The notes: generated by a model not told the origin, from the sequence alone. A stretch of DNA of 17,500 bases from Chromera velia (GCA_018398765.1 JAHBMJ010000225.1:17501-35000), one strand, 5' to 3'; counted from the first letter of the stretch, positions 1-9,083 are shown. A program made the numbers and translations.

Positions 1-254
1 TCAAGCGGTTTCCGTTTGATATTACAGTGTGAATCGGATGCATCAATGATCTTTCTTGCAGTTCTTTTCTCTCGTTTTCTTTTCTCTTTTGCATTGCGCT
101 CTCTATTCTTTCTGCAAAGACTTCGTTCTTTCTTTTTGCCACCGATTCTCTCTGTAGTGCGCTAACCCATCTTACTATCTGGTCTCTCTGTTCAAATGCC
201 GGCTGTCTTCCTGCTGCTTCTGGCTCTTTCCTGATATAAAAAGGGTTGCTTTGT
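1..254 (-). CDS. Partial coding exon, unknown protein, charged coiled-coil-like
   Basis: On the minus strand one frame is open from about position 254 to the left edge, more than 80 codons without a stop. The translation is rich in K, E, R and Q in helix-like order (for example QRDQIVRWVSALQRE and ERIESAMQKRKENER), then ends in a less charged stretch, SLMHPIHTVISNGNRL. There is no start codon. A pyrimidine-rich run ending in TAG lies just upstream on the minus strand (AG at 255-256), so this is probably an internal exon after a splice acceptor. I do not recognise the family. Caution: the strand is purine-rich, which lowers the chance of random stops, and no homology could be tested. It could be a host gene or the downstream part of another element. 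Confidence 0.4.
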
Positions 255-440
255 CTATGTGAAAAAAGAGTTTGAGCACATTTCTTCAGATGAGGAAAAA
301 AGTGAACGGAAATGCTCCGCTCTAGGCTCCGCTGCGATGAACGAGGATAAAGAGGGCACCCAACTCTTTGTCTGCCGCCGACTGCCGGCAAGCATTAAAT
401 TCAGCTGCTCTGAAGTGTTGAATTTATTACTATATTTGTT

Positions 441-757
441 GTGAACCATCTCAGTTCACGCCTACCATCTGGCTTGCCTGCGTCGCGGGGTAGCCTCATC
501 GCCAGTGCTGCAGGTAGCGCACCGCCCGTGCACTGCCTGTCACCTAAGAAGTGTGATCGTTGTGTTCATCTGGTGATTGTTCTTAGCACTTGACTGACAA
601 TTCTCTCTAGCTACCTATGGAGTTCCAATCGACCTGATTCGATCTGTGACAGATCCACCCTATCACGGTGATCGACCCTACGATTCATAAATATGGCCTC
701 ACTAGGATCCTCCTAGGTCATATCAGAATTGATGCTAATTGTCTCGACTCTCATAAA
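441..757. other. No gene seen
   Basis: No convincing reading frame was found on either strand. A near-palindrome around CTAGGATCCTCCTAG lies at about 702-716. Otherwise the stretch has no structure I can interpret. Confidence 0.4.
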
Positions 758-805
758 AGGCCGACGTCTAGGCCGACGCCTAAGCCGACGCTCAAGCCGT
801 TTTCA
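758..805 (+). repeat. Short tandem repeat, 12-bp unit
   Basis: Units at 758 (AGGCCGACGTCT), 770 (AGGCCGACGCCT), 782 (AAGCCGACGCTC) and a degenerate one at 794 follow each other at exactly 12 bp. The first three differ from one another at a few positions. Confidence 0.7.
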
Positions 806-1170
806 CCATAGATTTTTTACCTAGTTTTTTATATATTTTTAGAAAAAATTTTAGATAAATCAATATATTAGTTTGGAGGGGATAAAAAATATAAACTATA
901 AGAAAATCTATCTAAAGACCACCCCTAGGTATGTATCACTTTACCTATGCGCTTAGCATTTGCTTACCAATTTATAAAATATGGGGCGCGGAGCCCTATT
1001 CGGGGTCATTATTAAATCTAGCTAGCCATTAATATTTTATAGCAAAGTTTATAAATCTTTTGTAATTTTATGGTAGTTCGCAATCTAGTTCGCAATTTAA
1101 CTAGGCGCCGGCTCGAGAAAAAAAAAAAGAAAAAAAATAAGCGATTTGAGGAGATTTTTTTTTTTTTTCC
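806..1170. other. AT-rich non-coding block with facing A and T runs
   Basis: About 806-1090 is strongly AT-rich compared with the rest of the window and has no reading frame of note. It is followed by an A-run interrupted by one G (about 1118-1138), then about 16 bases of other sequence, then a T-run at 1155-1168. The A-run and T-run face each other and could pair. The T-run is the right distance and orientation to be the poly(A) tail of the minus-strand reverse-transcriptase relic that ends at 1549, which is an inference. Confidence 0.45.
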
Positions 1171-1548
1171 AACCCTGAACAACACTTAGCAACAGTTATG
1201 CAAATTGCATTGATCAACTGTATTTTCTGACTTCTATACACTCTGTCAGACGTTTGCGGAGTGTCAGCTTTCAACATCTTCTGCACAAAGCGAGAAGATT
1301 GAGCGGTTTCGATTCAAAGGGCCTGTATGCGAATTGTCGAAATCATAGGCAAAGTACACATTAATCTCGGATGGCCTATGCATGCTAACTCACACAAATG
1401 TATGCCAATGCCACAAAAACAAATGTATGGCACGCCGCGGACAAAAGTAAAACAGAGGCGCATGGCGCGCGCCTGCCCTTCATCATGCGCTAACCGATAT
1501 AAAATTGCAGCCACCCTAAGTGCAGCTACAAAACTCAAATTCTCTCCT

Positions 1549-2799
1549 TCAAAGCCGATCGCGAAGGTGACCAAGACCGGCTGCTAAAAGCAAACCAAAA
1601 GTGATGCAACGAATGTCACGCAAAAGAAAACCGCACTCCTGCAATTCTTTCCACACACCATATAAAACTGCAACAAATAAAGAATCAGGACATAACGAAA
1701 AAAGAAACGCACGCAAAATATGAGAACGCAAAGTGTCAAGAAGACGATATGCAGAAACAGCTGATCGCGCATAAGCATAGCGAGGAAAGGGAAGAGGAGC
1801 TTTCACTCTACTAGCTAGCAAAGACACACGACAGCGATTGAGGTCCTTCGGCAACAAAAACAAGCGGGTACAGCAGTCGCATGGACGAAGCTCAAACTGT
1901 AAAAATGTGTCCGAATTTTGCTCCTCAAATACACATTCAACTGCATAAAAATCCTCCCTGCGAAGACTTGCACATATATGATCTTTTTCTAAAGCAAAGG
2001 GAAGGCAAGCAACCAGGAGCCGATCAACCATCTATCTTTGTACCACACGCTTACTGCCCGACAAGGAGCTAATCCTCCGGGCTGTGGCCCAATCACGTTC
2101 GACCAAAGCCGCACTTCGATTCGCAAGGGCTGGCGACAGAGGAAAGCCTTGTGCAAACCCCTGCCGCTACCACACATGACGATTCCCAATAGCCACAAAG
2201 CAGGTCGCAAAGTCCAATTTCACAAAATCTAGAATTTCGTCAAAAGAAAGTGCCTATGTATTTTGGAACCGGCCGTGTGTTGAAAGAAAAGCTGTAGGCC
2301 GAGTGTGACCCTTGGGCGTCCACTTTCTCCCTCCTCTCCCCATGATTGTGGCAGAATGAATCCGAACACCCCAAACAGAAGAAAAAGGCAATACCAAAAA
2401 AGAATACCGACGAGATGCGCGAAGCTCATCAAACATACAAGAAAGTAAATGAAGAACCAATGCTCGGGGAATTGAAGGATAAAAGTTCTTAATGTCCTCA
2501 ACATGAACAAAGATCTGACTAAAATGCGAAACAGACGGTAACATCCTTCCCCGAACAGCAGTAAAATGGGCGCATTCAATATCTCCCGACCCCCTATTAA
2601 ATTTTTTGATGTCTTACATAAAAGTAAACGGTGAAAACAAGGTCACATACAGACTTAAAGTGGAAAGCAATCCATTCAACAACCGACATACAATCGAAAA
2701 AGGCTTTCTCCATGCGTGTCTTGCGTACGACACCAGTGGGTGCCACTTCAATTCAGAGAGCTGTCTAGGGTGCCCGTCTCTGAACGATTTTGTTTTCAG
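1549..2799 (-). pseudogene. Relic reverse transcriptase, non-LTR or group-II-like, with in-frame stops
   Basis: On the minus strand one frame runs from 2799 to the TGA at 1549-1551. It is interrupted only by TAA at 2614-2616 and TAG at 2254-2256, 2167-2169 and 2032-2034. The reverse-transcriptase landmarks occur in order and in the same frame. Near 2700 is a KWHPLVSYARH stretch. Motif A is VEDIKNFYPSIP, with its catalytic Asp at 2494-2496. Next come GFAQGFPLSPALAN (2120-2160) and the catalytic box region R-stop-MVDRLLV near 2020-2037. FLQFEL follows downstream. The LSPALAN form is unlike Ty3/gypsy enzymes and closer to non-LTR, group-II-like or Penelope-like polymerases; I cannot place the family. 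In the catalytic box one of the two expected Asp positions appears to be Val and the aromatic position is a stop, so the enzyme is dead. Further TAG (2800) and TGA (2812) codons lie upstream, where the frame may continue. Confidence 0.7.
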
Positions 2800-3330
2800 C
2801 TACACAATCCCTCACCCAAATGCATGACGCCTACGAGACTTTCTTCCCATTTTCTCCCCTAACTCCCCAATCCCTTTTCCTTTTCCAAAGAGTTTTTCTA
2901 CTGCTTCTTCTTCCATCAACTGAGTATACAATACATAGTCAGGATTCTTTACGAATAAATTCTCCACTGCATTTGCATAAACTATAGGCGTGTAAAATCT
3001 CTTTTGGACGGGGGGGGGGGACCCCGTCGGTAGNGGCGCGCAGAGTTCGTGCGCGCGATCAAAATTAATTTTTCAAGTCTGTCACTGAATGATTCACCTG
3101 CCCCGCCATGCCCCGCCTTCTGTGAACAGTCGCTTTCTTGTATGGTTGTTCTGTTTTCTCTTGCCTTACACTGCTGCTGACTGTGATGCCCTCATACCAC
3201 TCACTGCTGCTGATTCTGTTGCTCAAGCCCGGACCCCATTGAGATCGCTGATCCGTTGCCGACCATTAATTTCTTCATTGTCTTTCCCTCTGAAGTCCTT
3301 TCAAGATGCTGTGAAGATTCGTACTTTAAA
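2800..3330. other. Intergenic stretch, possible 5' region of the chromodomain gene
   Basis: No supported gene was found. The stretch contains pyrimidine-rich sequence (2840-2920), the G-run hairpin near 3010, the undetermined base at 3034, and a GCGCGC pair around 3036-3057. The end may be the promoter and 5' untranslated region of the gene that starts at 3448. Open frames here look accidental. Confidence 0.35.
3007..3028. repeat. G-run inverted repeat (GACGGGG / CCCCGTC)
   Basis: GACGGGG at 3007-3013 pairs with CCCCGTC at 3022-3028 around an 11-base G run. GGGGGGACCCCGTCGG is shared exactly with the copy at about 6690-6705. Confidence 0.65.
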
Positions 3331-3447
3331 ATGTCTTTTTCGAGATTCCCTCCGAAGCGGAGTGCGGACCACGCCGCCATGACAAGCCGGCCTGGCCCGA
3401 ACATAAAGAGAAGCCGACTGGAGATGAAGGAAGATTAGGACTGTGCC

Positions 3448-6342
3448 ATGAAACGGAACCCCGATCTTGTTGAGGAAGTCCGAAGAGACGGGAGCACTAT
3501 CATCGATCCGCACAAGCTGCTCTGCAACTTAGACTACAAGCCCTGCAACAAAGTCCTGTGCATGAACGGGGACTATTGCTATTTCAAATTTCTGGATCAT
3601 GAGAAGTCGAACGAGCACAAGCAGATGAACATGCAGAACCTTAGATGGAACGCTCGACCTGCCTTTGGTCAGCTTCCCTCGGGTTCGACAACCGGTTTGT
3701 TCAGCAAAGGTGCGTCAGTAAAATTGGCTCAACCTTCCGTCTCCTCTTGGCTTATCCCAATGCCGAAGAAGCCGCGGCAGAACGTTTTGGCATCTGCTGG
3801 CAGCCCGCCAGGCGATGAAGCCCAGCCCATCGAGATCGATGCAGAAGAGTCAGGTGCATCTTCACAGCCAGCGGCAGCGGCGCAACCAGCAGCAGCAGCA
3901 GCAGCAGTCATGCCTGCACTTCCCCCAACATTTCCGTGCCCCGGCATCTAAAGCCGTACGTTCCTTCCCCTGTGTGCTCTGGCCCCTGAAAAACTCCCTC
4001 CAACAACTGCAGGGGCCGCACTTTTCACTTGTACACAGGAGCTGAGTGATGTGGCATTCGCGGCCCGCTCCCCCGCATCCATCAAAGCGATTACAGAGAA
4101 ATACTCCTCGAAGGATGTCGAGGAAGCCGGAAAGTTCTACAAGCAGGCAGTCATTGTGCTGGAAGGGGGAGAGCAAGAAGGGGTTCTTAGGAGCCTGACG
4201 TGCACTGGCAGGACTGGAGCCCCCCCTTTCCCCTGCCTTTCGTGCAAAGGCCTGATCGGTCTTGATGCCATTCGGATGCGCACCACCCGCGCAAATTCGT
4301 CGTACGCGGCGATGTTGGCATTTCTTGCGATCGTGTGGGAGAGAGAGATTCCTCGGCTGGCCTATGAGATAGCGAGACCTTCTGAAGCGGAGAAGGGAAG
4401 AAAAAAAAAGGGCAGCAAGAAGAGAAAGAGGGAAGAATCTGGAGATGGCCAGGGGGGGGGGAAGAGAGAGGAGAAAGAGACGTGGGTCACTCTGCAGGGA
4501 AAAGAGAGACTGCAAAGCCTCAGGGTGGGTCAGTTTGTCTTGTCTAGTTGTCTGGTTTGTTCTTTGTGTTTCTTTGTCTGCTTGTCTATCTCGTCTTTTT
4601 TTTTTTCTTCTTTCGACACACTGCTCAACTGGTTTGCTGCTAGACAGTCTGTGTGCTCCGTGCTTGCATGCAGTCCAAACTTGATCCGCTCTTCAAGCAG
4701 CACATGTTGAGCACGAACATGGCAAGGCTTTCTCCCTTCTCCACCGCGAAGAGTACATCTGGATTGTGGAGCAAGCAGAGGAGAGTGCAGTGGGATTCAT
4801 GAGCTACAAGCTCGGTTCTGATTTCCTCGCTGACGAGTCAGGTCAAATTTCAGTCCGTGACCTCGATTCGGCAGCGGTTCGAGAACAGGAGAATGCTGCT
4901 CCGGCCGAGCTTCCCGAGTCTCTGGAGGAGGTGCGGTGGGTTGATTTGGAGTTTGAGGGGGAGGTGGTGGAGTTAGCCACGGAAGAAGAACTCCGTGAGG
5001 CTTTGTCCACGGATGCAGTGGGGGTCTTCATGGAGATGGAGTTGAACTCCCGTGAGAGAGACAGTCTGCACAATCCCACGCAGATCCCTGTTGAGGGACC
5101 CGAGGGTGCTGAAGTTCAGCACCCAGTTCCAGAAGACTTCTCCCCCGATCTCACAGTCGATGGAGAAGACAGTCTTTCTCTGTCCAACCGTGCAAGAGCA
5201 GCGCGTGAGGCACAGCTCGCGCATGTGTCGGGCAGTTCTTCTGCTAACCGCCCCCTTCCTGCTTTCCTTACAGAGATCAATCAAATTGTTTCTTCTTCCT
5301 TAGATGAGAAGGAGACCCTCCGTGCTTTGAGCGAGCTTCGACAGGTGTCGTACTCACTCGAAGGCCCAGGCATTCAAATGCCAAGGCGGCAGCGCTCGCA
5401 GCGGGGGGAAGAGGGAAGGGAGAGGGCTTATGCACACTATGTTTTTGCATGCAGCGGGAGCGAAATGAAGGTCAACATGGTGAAGGCGCTGTCGGAGGTC
5501 CACCACAAGCTCAAAAAGGACCAGTCGGCTGCAAAGACAGAGAAGACTCTGCAAAGCCGTCTCGAGAGATACAAGCATCGGAAGCTGCACGTGGGTGGGC
5601 GTGAAACTCTGATCAACGCGGATGCCGTCAAAGTCAGTCAGCGTGGCCGACTCTTTGTCTCTCCGAGTCTGTTTTTGCATGTTTTTGTCTCCTTGCTGTG
5701 ACAGTCAGTCTGCACTGTCTCTCTAACTTTCTGTTCTGTCGCGAGTAACGTTTTGTGTAGTCATATTTATTGATTTAGAAGTTTACGTATTTTTCATGAA
5801 TGCAGATGACTCCACGCAGCCTCTGGATCTATCAGTTTGATGAGAGCATAACAGTCGTCCAGATCCTCACTGTGGGAATGAAGAGTGGGAAGGGGTTCAA
5901 GCATCAGCCGTGGTTGTACATGGCTGCGGTAGAGAGAGCGTTGATTTCTTTCCTCGAGCAGGATGGAGAATCGGGTGAGTTCACAGCTGTCCGCAGTGTT
6001 GACTTCTTGACGACAAAGGGAATGGGAGGTTTTGTGGAGGAGGTCACTGATTTCGCTCATGACGATGAGCGAAAGCGTTTCATTCTCTCTGCTGCAGCAC
6101 TGCAGCGTTTTGAGCAATTGAAACAGGTTCTCGCGAGCGCCCCCTCGGAGGAGTACAAAGTGGAAGCAATCCGGGGATGGGAGTGGAGAGGCCCTCCTCG
6201 GAGGAGGAAACGGTGGTTTAGAATCAAGTGGAAGGGGTGGCCCGAGGCAGACAACACCGACGAGCCAGAAGAGAATCTGACTGGCTCACCGAGAATTTTG
6301 GCTGCCTTTCTGCAGGCGCACAACGACTGCCCTGATACATAA
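3448..6342 (+). CDS. Spliced gene for a chromodomain protein of unknown function
   Basis: My exon model is 3448-3853, 4013-4528, 4701-5632 and 5806-6342. The exons total 2391 nt, 797 codons including the TAA at 6340, and all phases agree. Exon 1 has a Cys/His cluster at residues 26-57 (C33, C38, C44, H51, H57), possibly zinc-binding. Exon 2 holds a Lys/Arg-rich stretch like a nuclear localisation signal (KGRKKKGSKKRKR). Exon 3 is acidic, with a charged helical segment near its end. Exon 4 ends in a chromodomain from about residue 735 (nt 6154-6318): YKVEAIRGW, then FRIKWKGWPEADNTDEPEENL-like sequence. The aromatic positions Y, W and W fit a methyl-lysine cage, so histone binding is a reasonable inference. 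The ATG at 3448 is used because an in-frame ATG at 3331 is followed by TAG at 3436. It could be a host chromatin gene or a gene of a transposon family. Confidence 0.65.
3854..4012 (+). other. Predicted intron 1 of the chromodomain gene
   Basis: Donor TCAG|GTGCAT and acceptor AACTGCAG|GGG, phase 1 at both ends. It removes a CAG-repeat stretch and the in-frame TAA at 3949. Without splicing the frame would stop there but is otherwise open, so this intron is less certain than intron 3. Confidence 0.5.
4529..4700 (+). other. Predicted intron 2 of the chromodomain gene
   Basis: Donor GTCAGT and acceptor TTCAAGCAG|CA, phase 1, 172 bp, very T- and pyrimidine-rich. The shift from one open frame to another across this stretch requires a splice or a frameshift. 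An alternative acceptor after TGCATGCAG (4673) would bring a TGA into frame. Confidence 0.55.
5633..5805 (+). other. Predicted intron 3 of the chromodomain gene
   Basis: Donor AAA|GTCAGT and acceptor CATGAATGCAG|ATG, phase 0, 173 bp, T-rich, with stops in the upstream frame. It uses the same donor hexamer as intron 2 and joins two clearly coding frames. Confidence 0.7.
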
Positions 6343-6635
6343 GGGCACATCGATTACCTAATATCTATATCGCAAGTGTTTCTGCCTCTGCCAATCTTTG
6401 TTTGATGACAAATTAGAAAAAATTAGAAGCTGATTAATGACACCTCATGACGGAGTTGAATTCAATTGATGCTGAAGTTAATTTTATTCAAGTTACAAAA
6501 TGTTACAAGAAGATTTTAGCTAGAATTTCAGAAGTTTAAGTATGTTTTAAGTTAGAGTTGAGAACAGTTTAGGCTTCATGAAGGTCATCATCTAGGTTGT
6601 CTTCATGACCTAGCACTTTTTCTCATCTAGAGCTC
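6343..6635. other. AT-rich 3' flank of the chromodomain gene
   Basis: No gene seen. An inverted repeat (AGGTCAT at 6582-6588, ATGACCT at 6604-6610) could form a hairpin near the transcript end. Its role is unknown. Confidence 0.4.
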
Positions 6636-6750
6636 TCCGAACGGGGGGGTCCCCGTTCACAGGGGTCTGATCTCCCTAAAGCTCGAACAGGGGGGACCCC
6701 GTCGGACCTGGAGTCCTAAGAGCTCGAACGCACCCCCCCCCCCCGTTCTT
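6636..6750. repeat. Cluster of three G- or C-run self-complementary motifs
   Basis: Three units each begin with an AGCTC...GAAC motif, spaced about 40-50 bp. The first is a perfect 8-bp inverted repeat, GAACGGGG (6639-6646) with CCCCGTTC (6651-6658). The second, at about 6685-6705, shares 16 bases with the motif at 3010. The third has GAACG and CGTTC around 12 Cs (6726-6748). Confidence 0.65.
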
Positions 6751-6790
6751 ACACTCCTATTCCAAAACCCAGATTGAACAGGACCAGAAT

Positions 6791-6883
6791 GCGAAGCGCT
6801 GTCAAAATCGCTGACAAGTCTCCCGTTCTGTCCTCTGTATAGATTTCTCATCCGACAGGAATTCATCGCGAAGCGCTGTTAAA
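6791..6883. repeat. Pair of 16-bp direct repeats
   Basis: GCGAAGCGCTGTCAAA at 6791-6806 and GCGAAGCGCTGTTAAA at 6868-6883 differ at one base and start 77 bp apart. They lie upstream of gag and could be part of a decayed LTR or leader, but no matching copy was found downstream of pol. Confidence 0.6.
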
Positions 6884-6909
6884 TTTTCTTTCTTTTTTCC
6901 CCTTTTTCT

Positions 6910-7308
6910 TTATACTTCGACAAAATACTTCCCACTTAAGGAAACAGACAGAAAAGACCACCCATCAACTTTGATCAGAGCACGGCTCAGACAACCAAGG
7001 TACTCAAAGCCGTTGTTGGTTCCCCTCCCGATAGAGCAGTTTCCGAAAGAGAGGAACAAGCCCGCCTCCTTGCTAAGGAAGCCCTCGAAAGGAACGCTGC
7101 CTTCGTAAGTAACCCACAAAACTTGAGCGTCTTCTTGTTGGACCAGTACAGCTATCAAGTCTGGGCCCACAACTGACAGTCCTCTCTCGGTCTGAAGGCT
7201 CTCGGCCTTGATACCACCCACCAAGAGAAATTCATCTGCATTCAACACCTACAGCTTCCCCCTTACTTTGTGTTTAACAGTAGGTGGGTCTGGCCGTATT
7301 CTGATTGA
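6910..7308. other. Region open on both strands, coding status unresolved
   Basis: The minus strand has a 112-codon frame from ATG at 7248 to TAA at 6910, with ordinary protein-like composition. The plus strand in the complementary frame is open from 6940 to TGA at 7306 with one internal TGA (7174). It includes a helical-looking stretch (SEREEQARLLAKEALERN) and a GTAAGT donor-like site at 7105. Only one of these can be the primary coding strand, and I cannot choose. It lies immediately 5' of gag, where an LTR and leader are expected. Confidence 0.3.
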
Positions 7309-7334
7309 TTCCGATCCCCTTCGATAGAATTACG

Positions 7335-9083
7335 ATGCCCGTGCATAACACCAGGCTGGTAAAAGCGAAGGCAAAAGCTCTAGCAAACGCTGTAGCAAAG
7401 GCAAAGGCAAAAGGTCTCGCAAAGGCCGCCGCTCCCAAACCGAAAGCTAAAGCTAAAAGCAAAGCCAAAGCTAAAGCCAAGGCTGCTCTCCCACTTGCTG
7501 CTCCTTCAGACTCAGCCCAACCCAACGCCAACCAGAACGAGGATCCACATGCAGATGGAGAAGCAGTAGGACAAAATCCTCAAGCTGAACATCCCGACGT
7601 CCAGATAGGAGTAGCAGCACCAGCAAACCCCAACCTAGAAGAAGAAAAAGAAGTACAAGAAGTACCGATGAACGAAGGAGAACAACAGGGGGCCTCCAGA
7701 CACAATGACGAGCCTCCAAGGGGACCCCCGCCTCAGTCAGTGCTCAGTAGCATTGACCTCCAATTCCTCAGAGACCTGCAGACTCAGGGATTTATCTTCA
7801 GGTTGGACGGACAGGGGAATGTCGTCCCTGTGCGTATGGATACCAATTACTCTCCCGACATTCCCGAGACTCCCACCAGACATCGTCTCTCCCCAAGAGC
7901 ACATACCGAATCGTGGCATACAAGAGACATACCAAAAGTGAAAGTAGACCTTCCTTCCTTCTCGAGAGATCGAGCACAAACAAGGGCATATTGGGGGAGG
8001 ATGATTCGTTTCTACAATCGGATGCAATGGAATTTCCTCAACTTCAGAGACATGTACTTTCCCTCCACACTCGCGAGTAGAGCCAAAACCTGGTACGATC
8101 AACTTCCTCCTGGGAAGCTGCTTCTCATCAGCTCCCTTGCGCAGCTCACAGACCTCTTCCTGAACGAATATAAATTAACAGAAGCAGATCAAGACTCAGC
8201 AGAAGAAAAGCTTTTTTCCCTCAAACAGAAAGTTACTGAGTCACTCGAAGATTATGCAAACAGGTATCGAAATCTATGCAGTGAGAGCGGAAAGGATATA
8301 GATGCGTCAACTGTCACTAAACACTTCGTGAAAAGAGTTGTTAACGAGACAGTGAGAGTTGCACTGAGAACAAAAGATTACTCTTCGTTTCAAAAACTTC
8401 TCTTAGATGCAAAGAAATACTCTTCTGTAACTCCGGCAACACATCAAGTCTCTGTTTCCAGTGCAAAAATAGGAAGGATGGAACCCCCGGGGGAAAGATT
8501 GGAAATCACCTACCCAGACAGTGATGACGTACCCATGCAAGATGTCCTACAAGGAACCTCTGTAGTGAACGTTGCAAACATCGCACACGAAATACTGCAG
8601 TCAAGGGCACAGTGTACCAAATGTGCAGGGACCAGGACACACACTATGAATAGATGCACGCTTCTACCCGAGATAGAATATAACTATTGTCATAAGAAAG
8701 GATATATTAGAGCTGCATGCCAAATCAAGAGAAAGGATGAGATGGCAGCTGAAAGAAAAGAAAGAGATCGGAGAGGAAGGGAACAGTACATTCAAAATAC
8801 AGACAGAGATCAAAGGGATACAAATGGATGGAGAGGACCAATGCGAGGACCACCGAGAAAATTTGAAGGAAACAGTAGTAGGACACTCAGACCCTACCAA
8901 ACATACCGCCACTTCCCTCCCAATAGACACCCACCTGAGCCGTGGAATCGACCGCATATGAATCCACCAGCGTCTCGAACTCCATTCTCGATGTCGAAGC
9001 CGATAAGACCGAATCACACCATTCCCCAACCTCCGCCTCGACTGGCAACCCATGCGAATGCCATTCCGGTGAACCAAAACTAA
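7335..9083 (+). CDS. gag: Gag polyprotein of the chromovirus
   Basis: A 582-residue frame from ATG at 7335 to TAA at 9081; the frame is open back to 7305 but without ATG. Gag would form the particle and bind the element RNA. Residues about 8-55 are a Lys/Ala repeat (KAKAKA type) like a linker-histone tail. An acidic and Pro/Gln-rich linker follows. The retrotransposon capsid region is at about nt 7940-8430, with AKTWYDQLPPG and LTDLFLNEYKL matching the family pattern. Zinc knuckle 1 is C427, C430, H436, C441. Knuckle 2 has exact CX2CX4HX4C spacing at 449, 452, 457 and 462, but positions 449 and 457 are Tyr, so it should not bind zinc. The C-terminus is basic and Pro/Arg-rich. No internal stops, unlike pol. 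Confidence 0.85.
   Translation: MPVHNTRLVKAKAKALANAVAKAKAKGLAKAAAPKPKAKAKSKAKAKAKAALPLAAPSDSAQPNANQNEDPHADGEAVGQNPQAEHPDVQIGVAAPANPNLEEEKEVQEVPMNEGEQQGASRHNDEPPRGPPPQSVLSSIDLQFLRDLQTQGFIFRLDGQGNVVPVRMDTNYSPDIPETPTRHRLSPRAHTESWHTRDIPKVKVDLPSFSRDRAQTRAYWGRMIRFYNRMQWNFLNFRDMYFPSTLASRAKTWYDQLPPGKLLLISSLAQLTDLFLNEYKLTEADQDSAEEKLFSLKQKVTESLEDYANRYRNLCSESGKDIDASTVTKHFVKRVVNETVRVALRTKDYSSFQKLLLDAKKYSSVTPATHQVSVSSAKIGRMEPPGERLEITYPDSDDVPMQDVLQGTSVVNVANIAHEILQSRAQCTKCAGTRTHTMNRCTLLPEIEYNYCHKKGYIRAACQIKRKDEMAAERKERDRRGREQYIQNTDRDQRDTNGWRGPMRGPPRKFEGNSSRTLRPYQTYRHFPPNRHPPEPWNRPHMNPPASRTPFSMSKPIRPNHTIPQPPPRLATHANAIPVNQN

Noticed and set aside
1327-1587. An 86-codon plus-strand frame
   Set aside because: Composition is unremarkable, there is no motif, and it overlaps the 3' part of the minus-strand reverse-transcriptase relic.
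3331-3438. An earlier start for the chromodomain gene at ATG 3331
   Set aside because: It is in frame with the gene and coding-like, with a basic stretch, but TAG at 3436 intervenes. The ATG at 3448 gives an uninterrupted model.
3862-4515. A 217-codon minus-strand frame
   Set aside because: It is antisense to exons 1-2 of the chromodomain gene, whose frames join by splicing and lead to a recognisable domain. The antisense translation is low-complexity.
5345-5454. An additional intron in exon 3 of the chromodomain gene, ending in TTTTTGCATGCAG
   Set aside because: The frame is open straight through, the candidate donors are weak (GTCGTA or GTACTC), and only part of the stretch is intron-like. 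It remains possible but is not needed.
3007-6750. A DNA transposon with terminal inverted repeats around the chromodomain gene
   Set aside because: The inverted match is limited to G/C runs and a few bases, no target-site duplication was visible, and no transposase motif was recognised. Kept only as a question in the findings.
7274-7719. Minus-strand Ala/Leu-rich frames opposite the start of gag
   Set aside because: They are complements of the Lys/Ala codon repeat and the Gln/Glu/Pro linker of gag.
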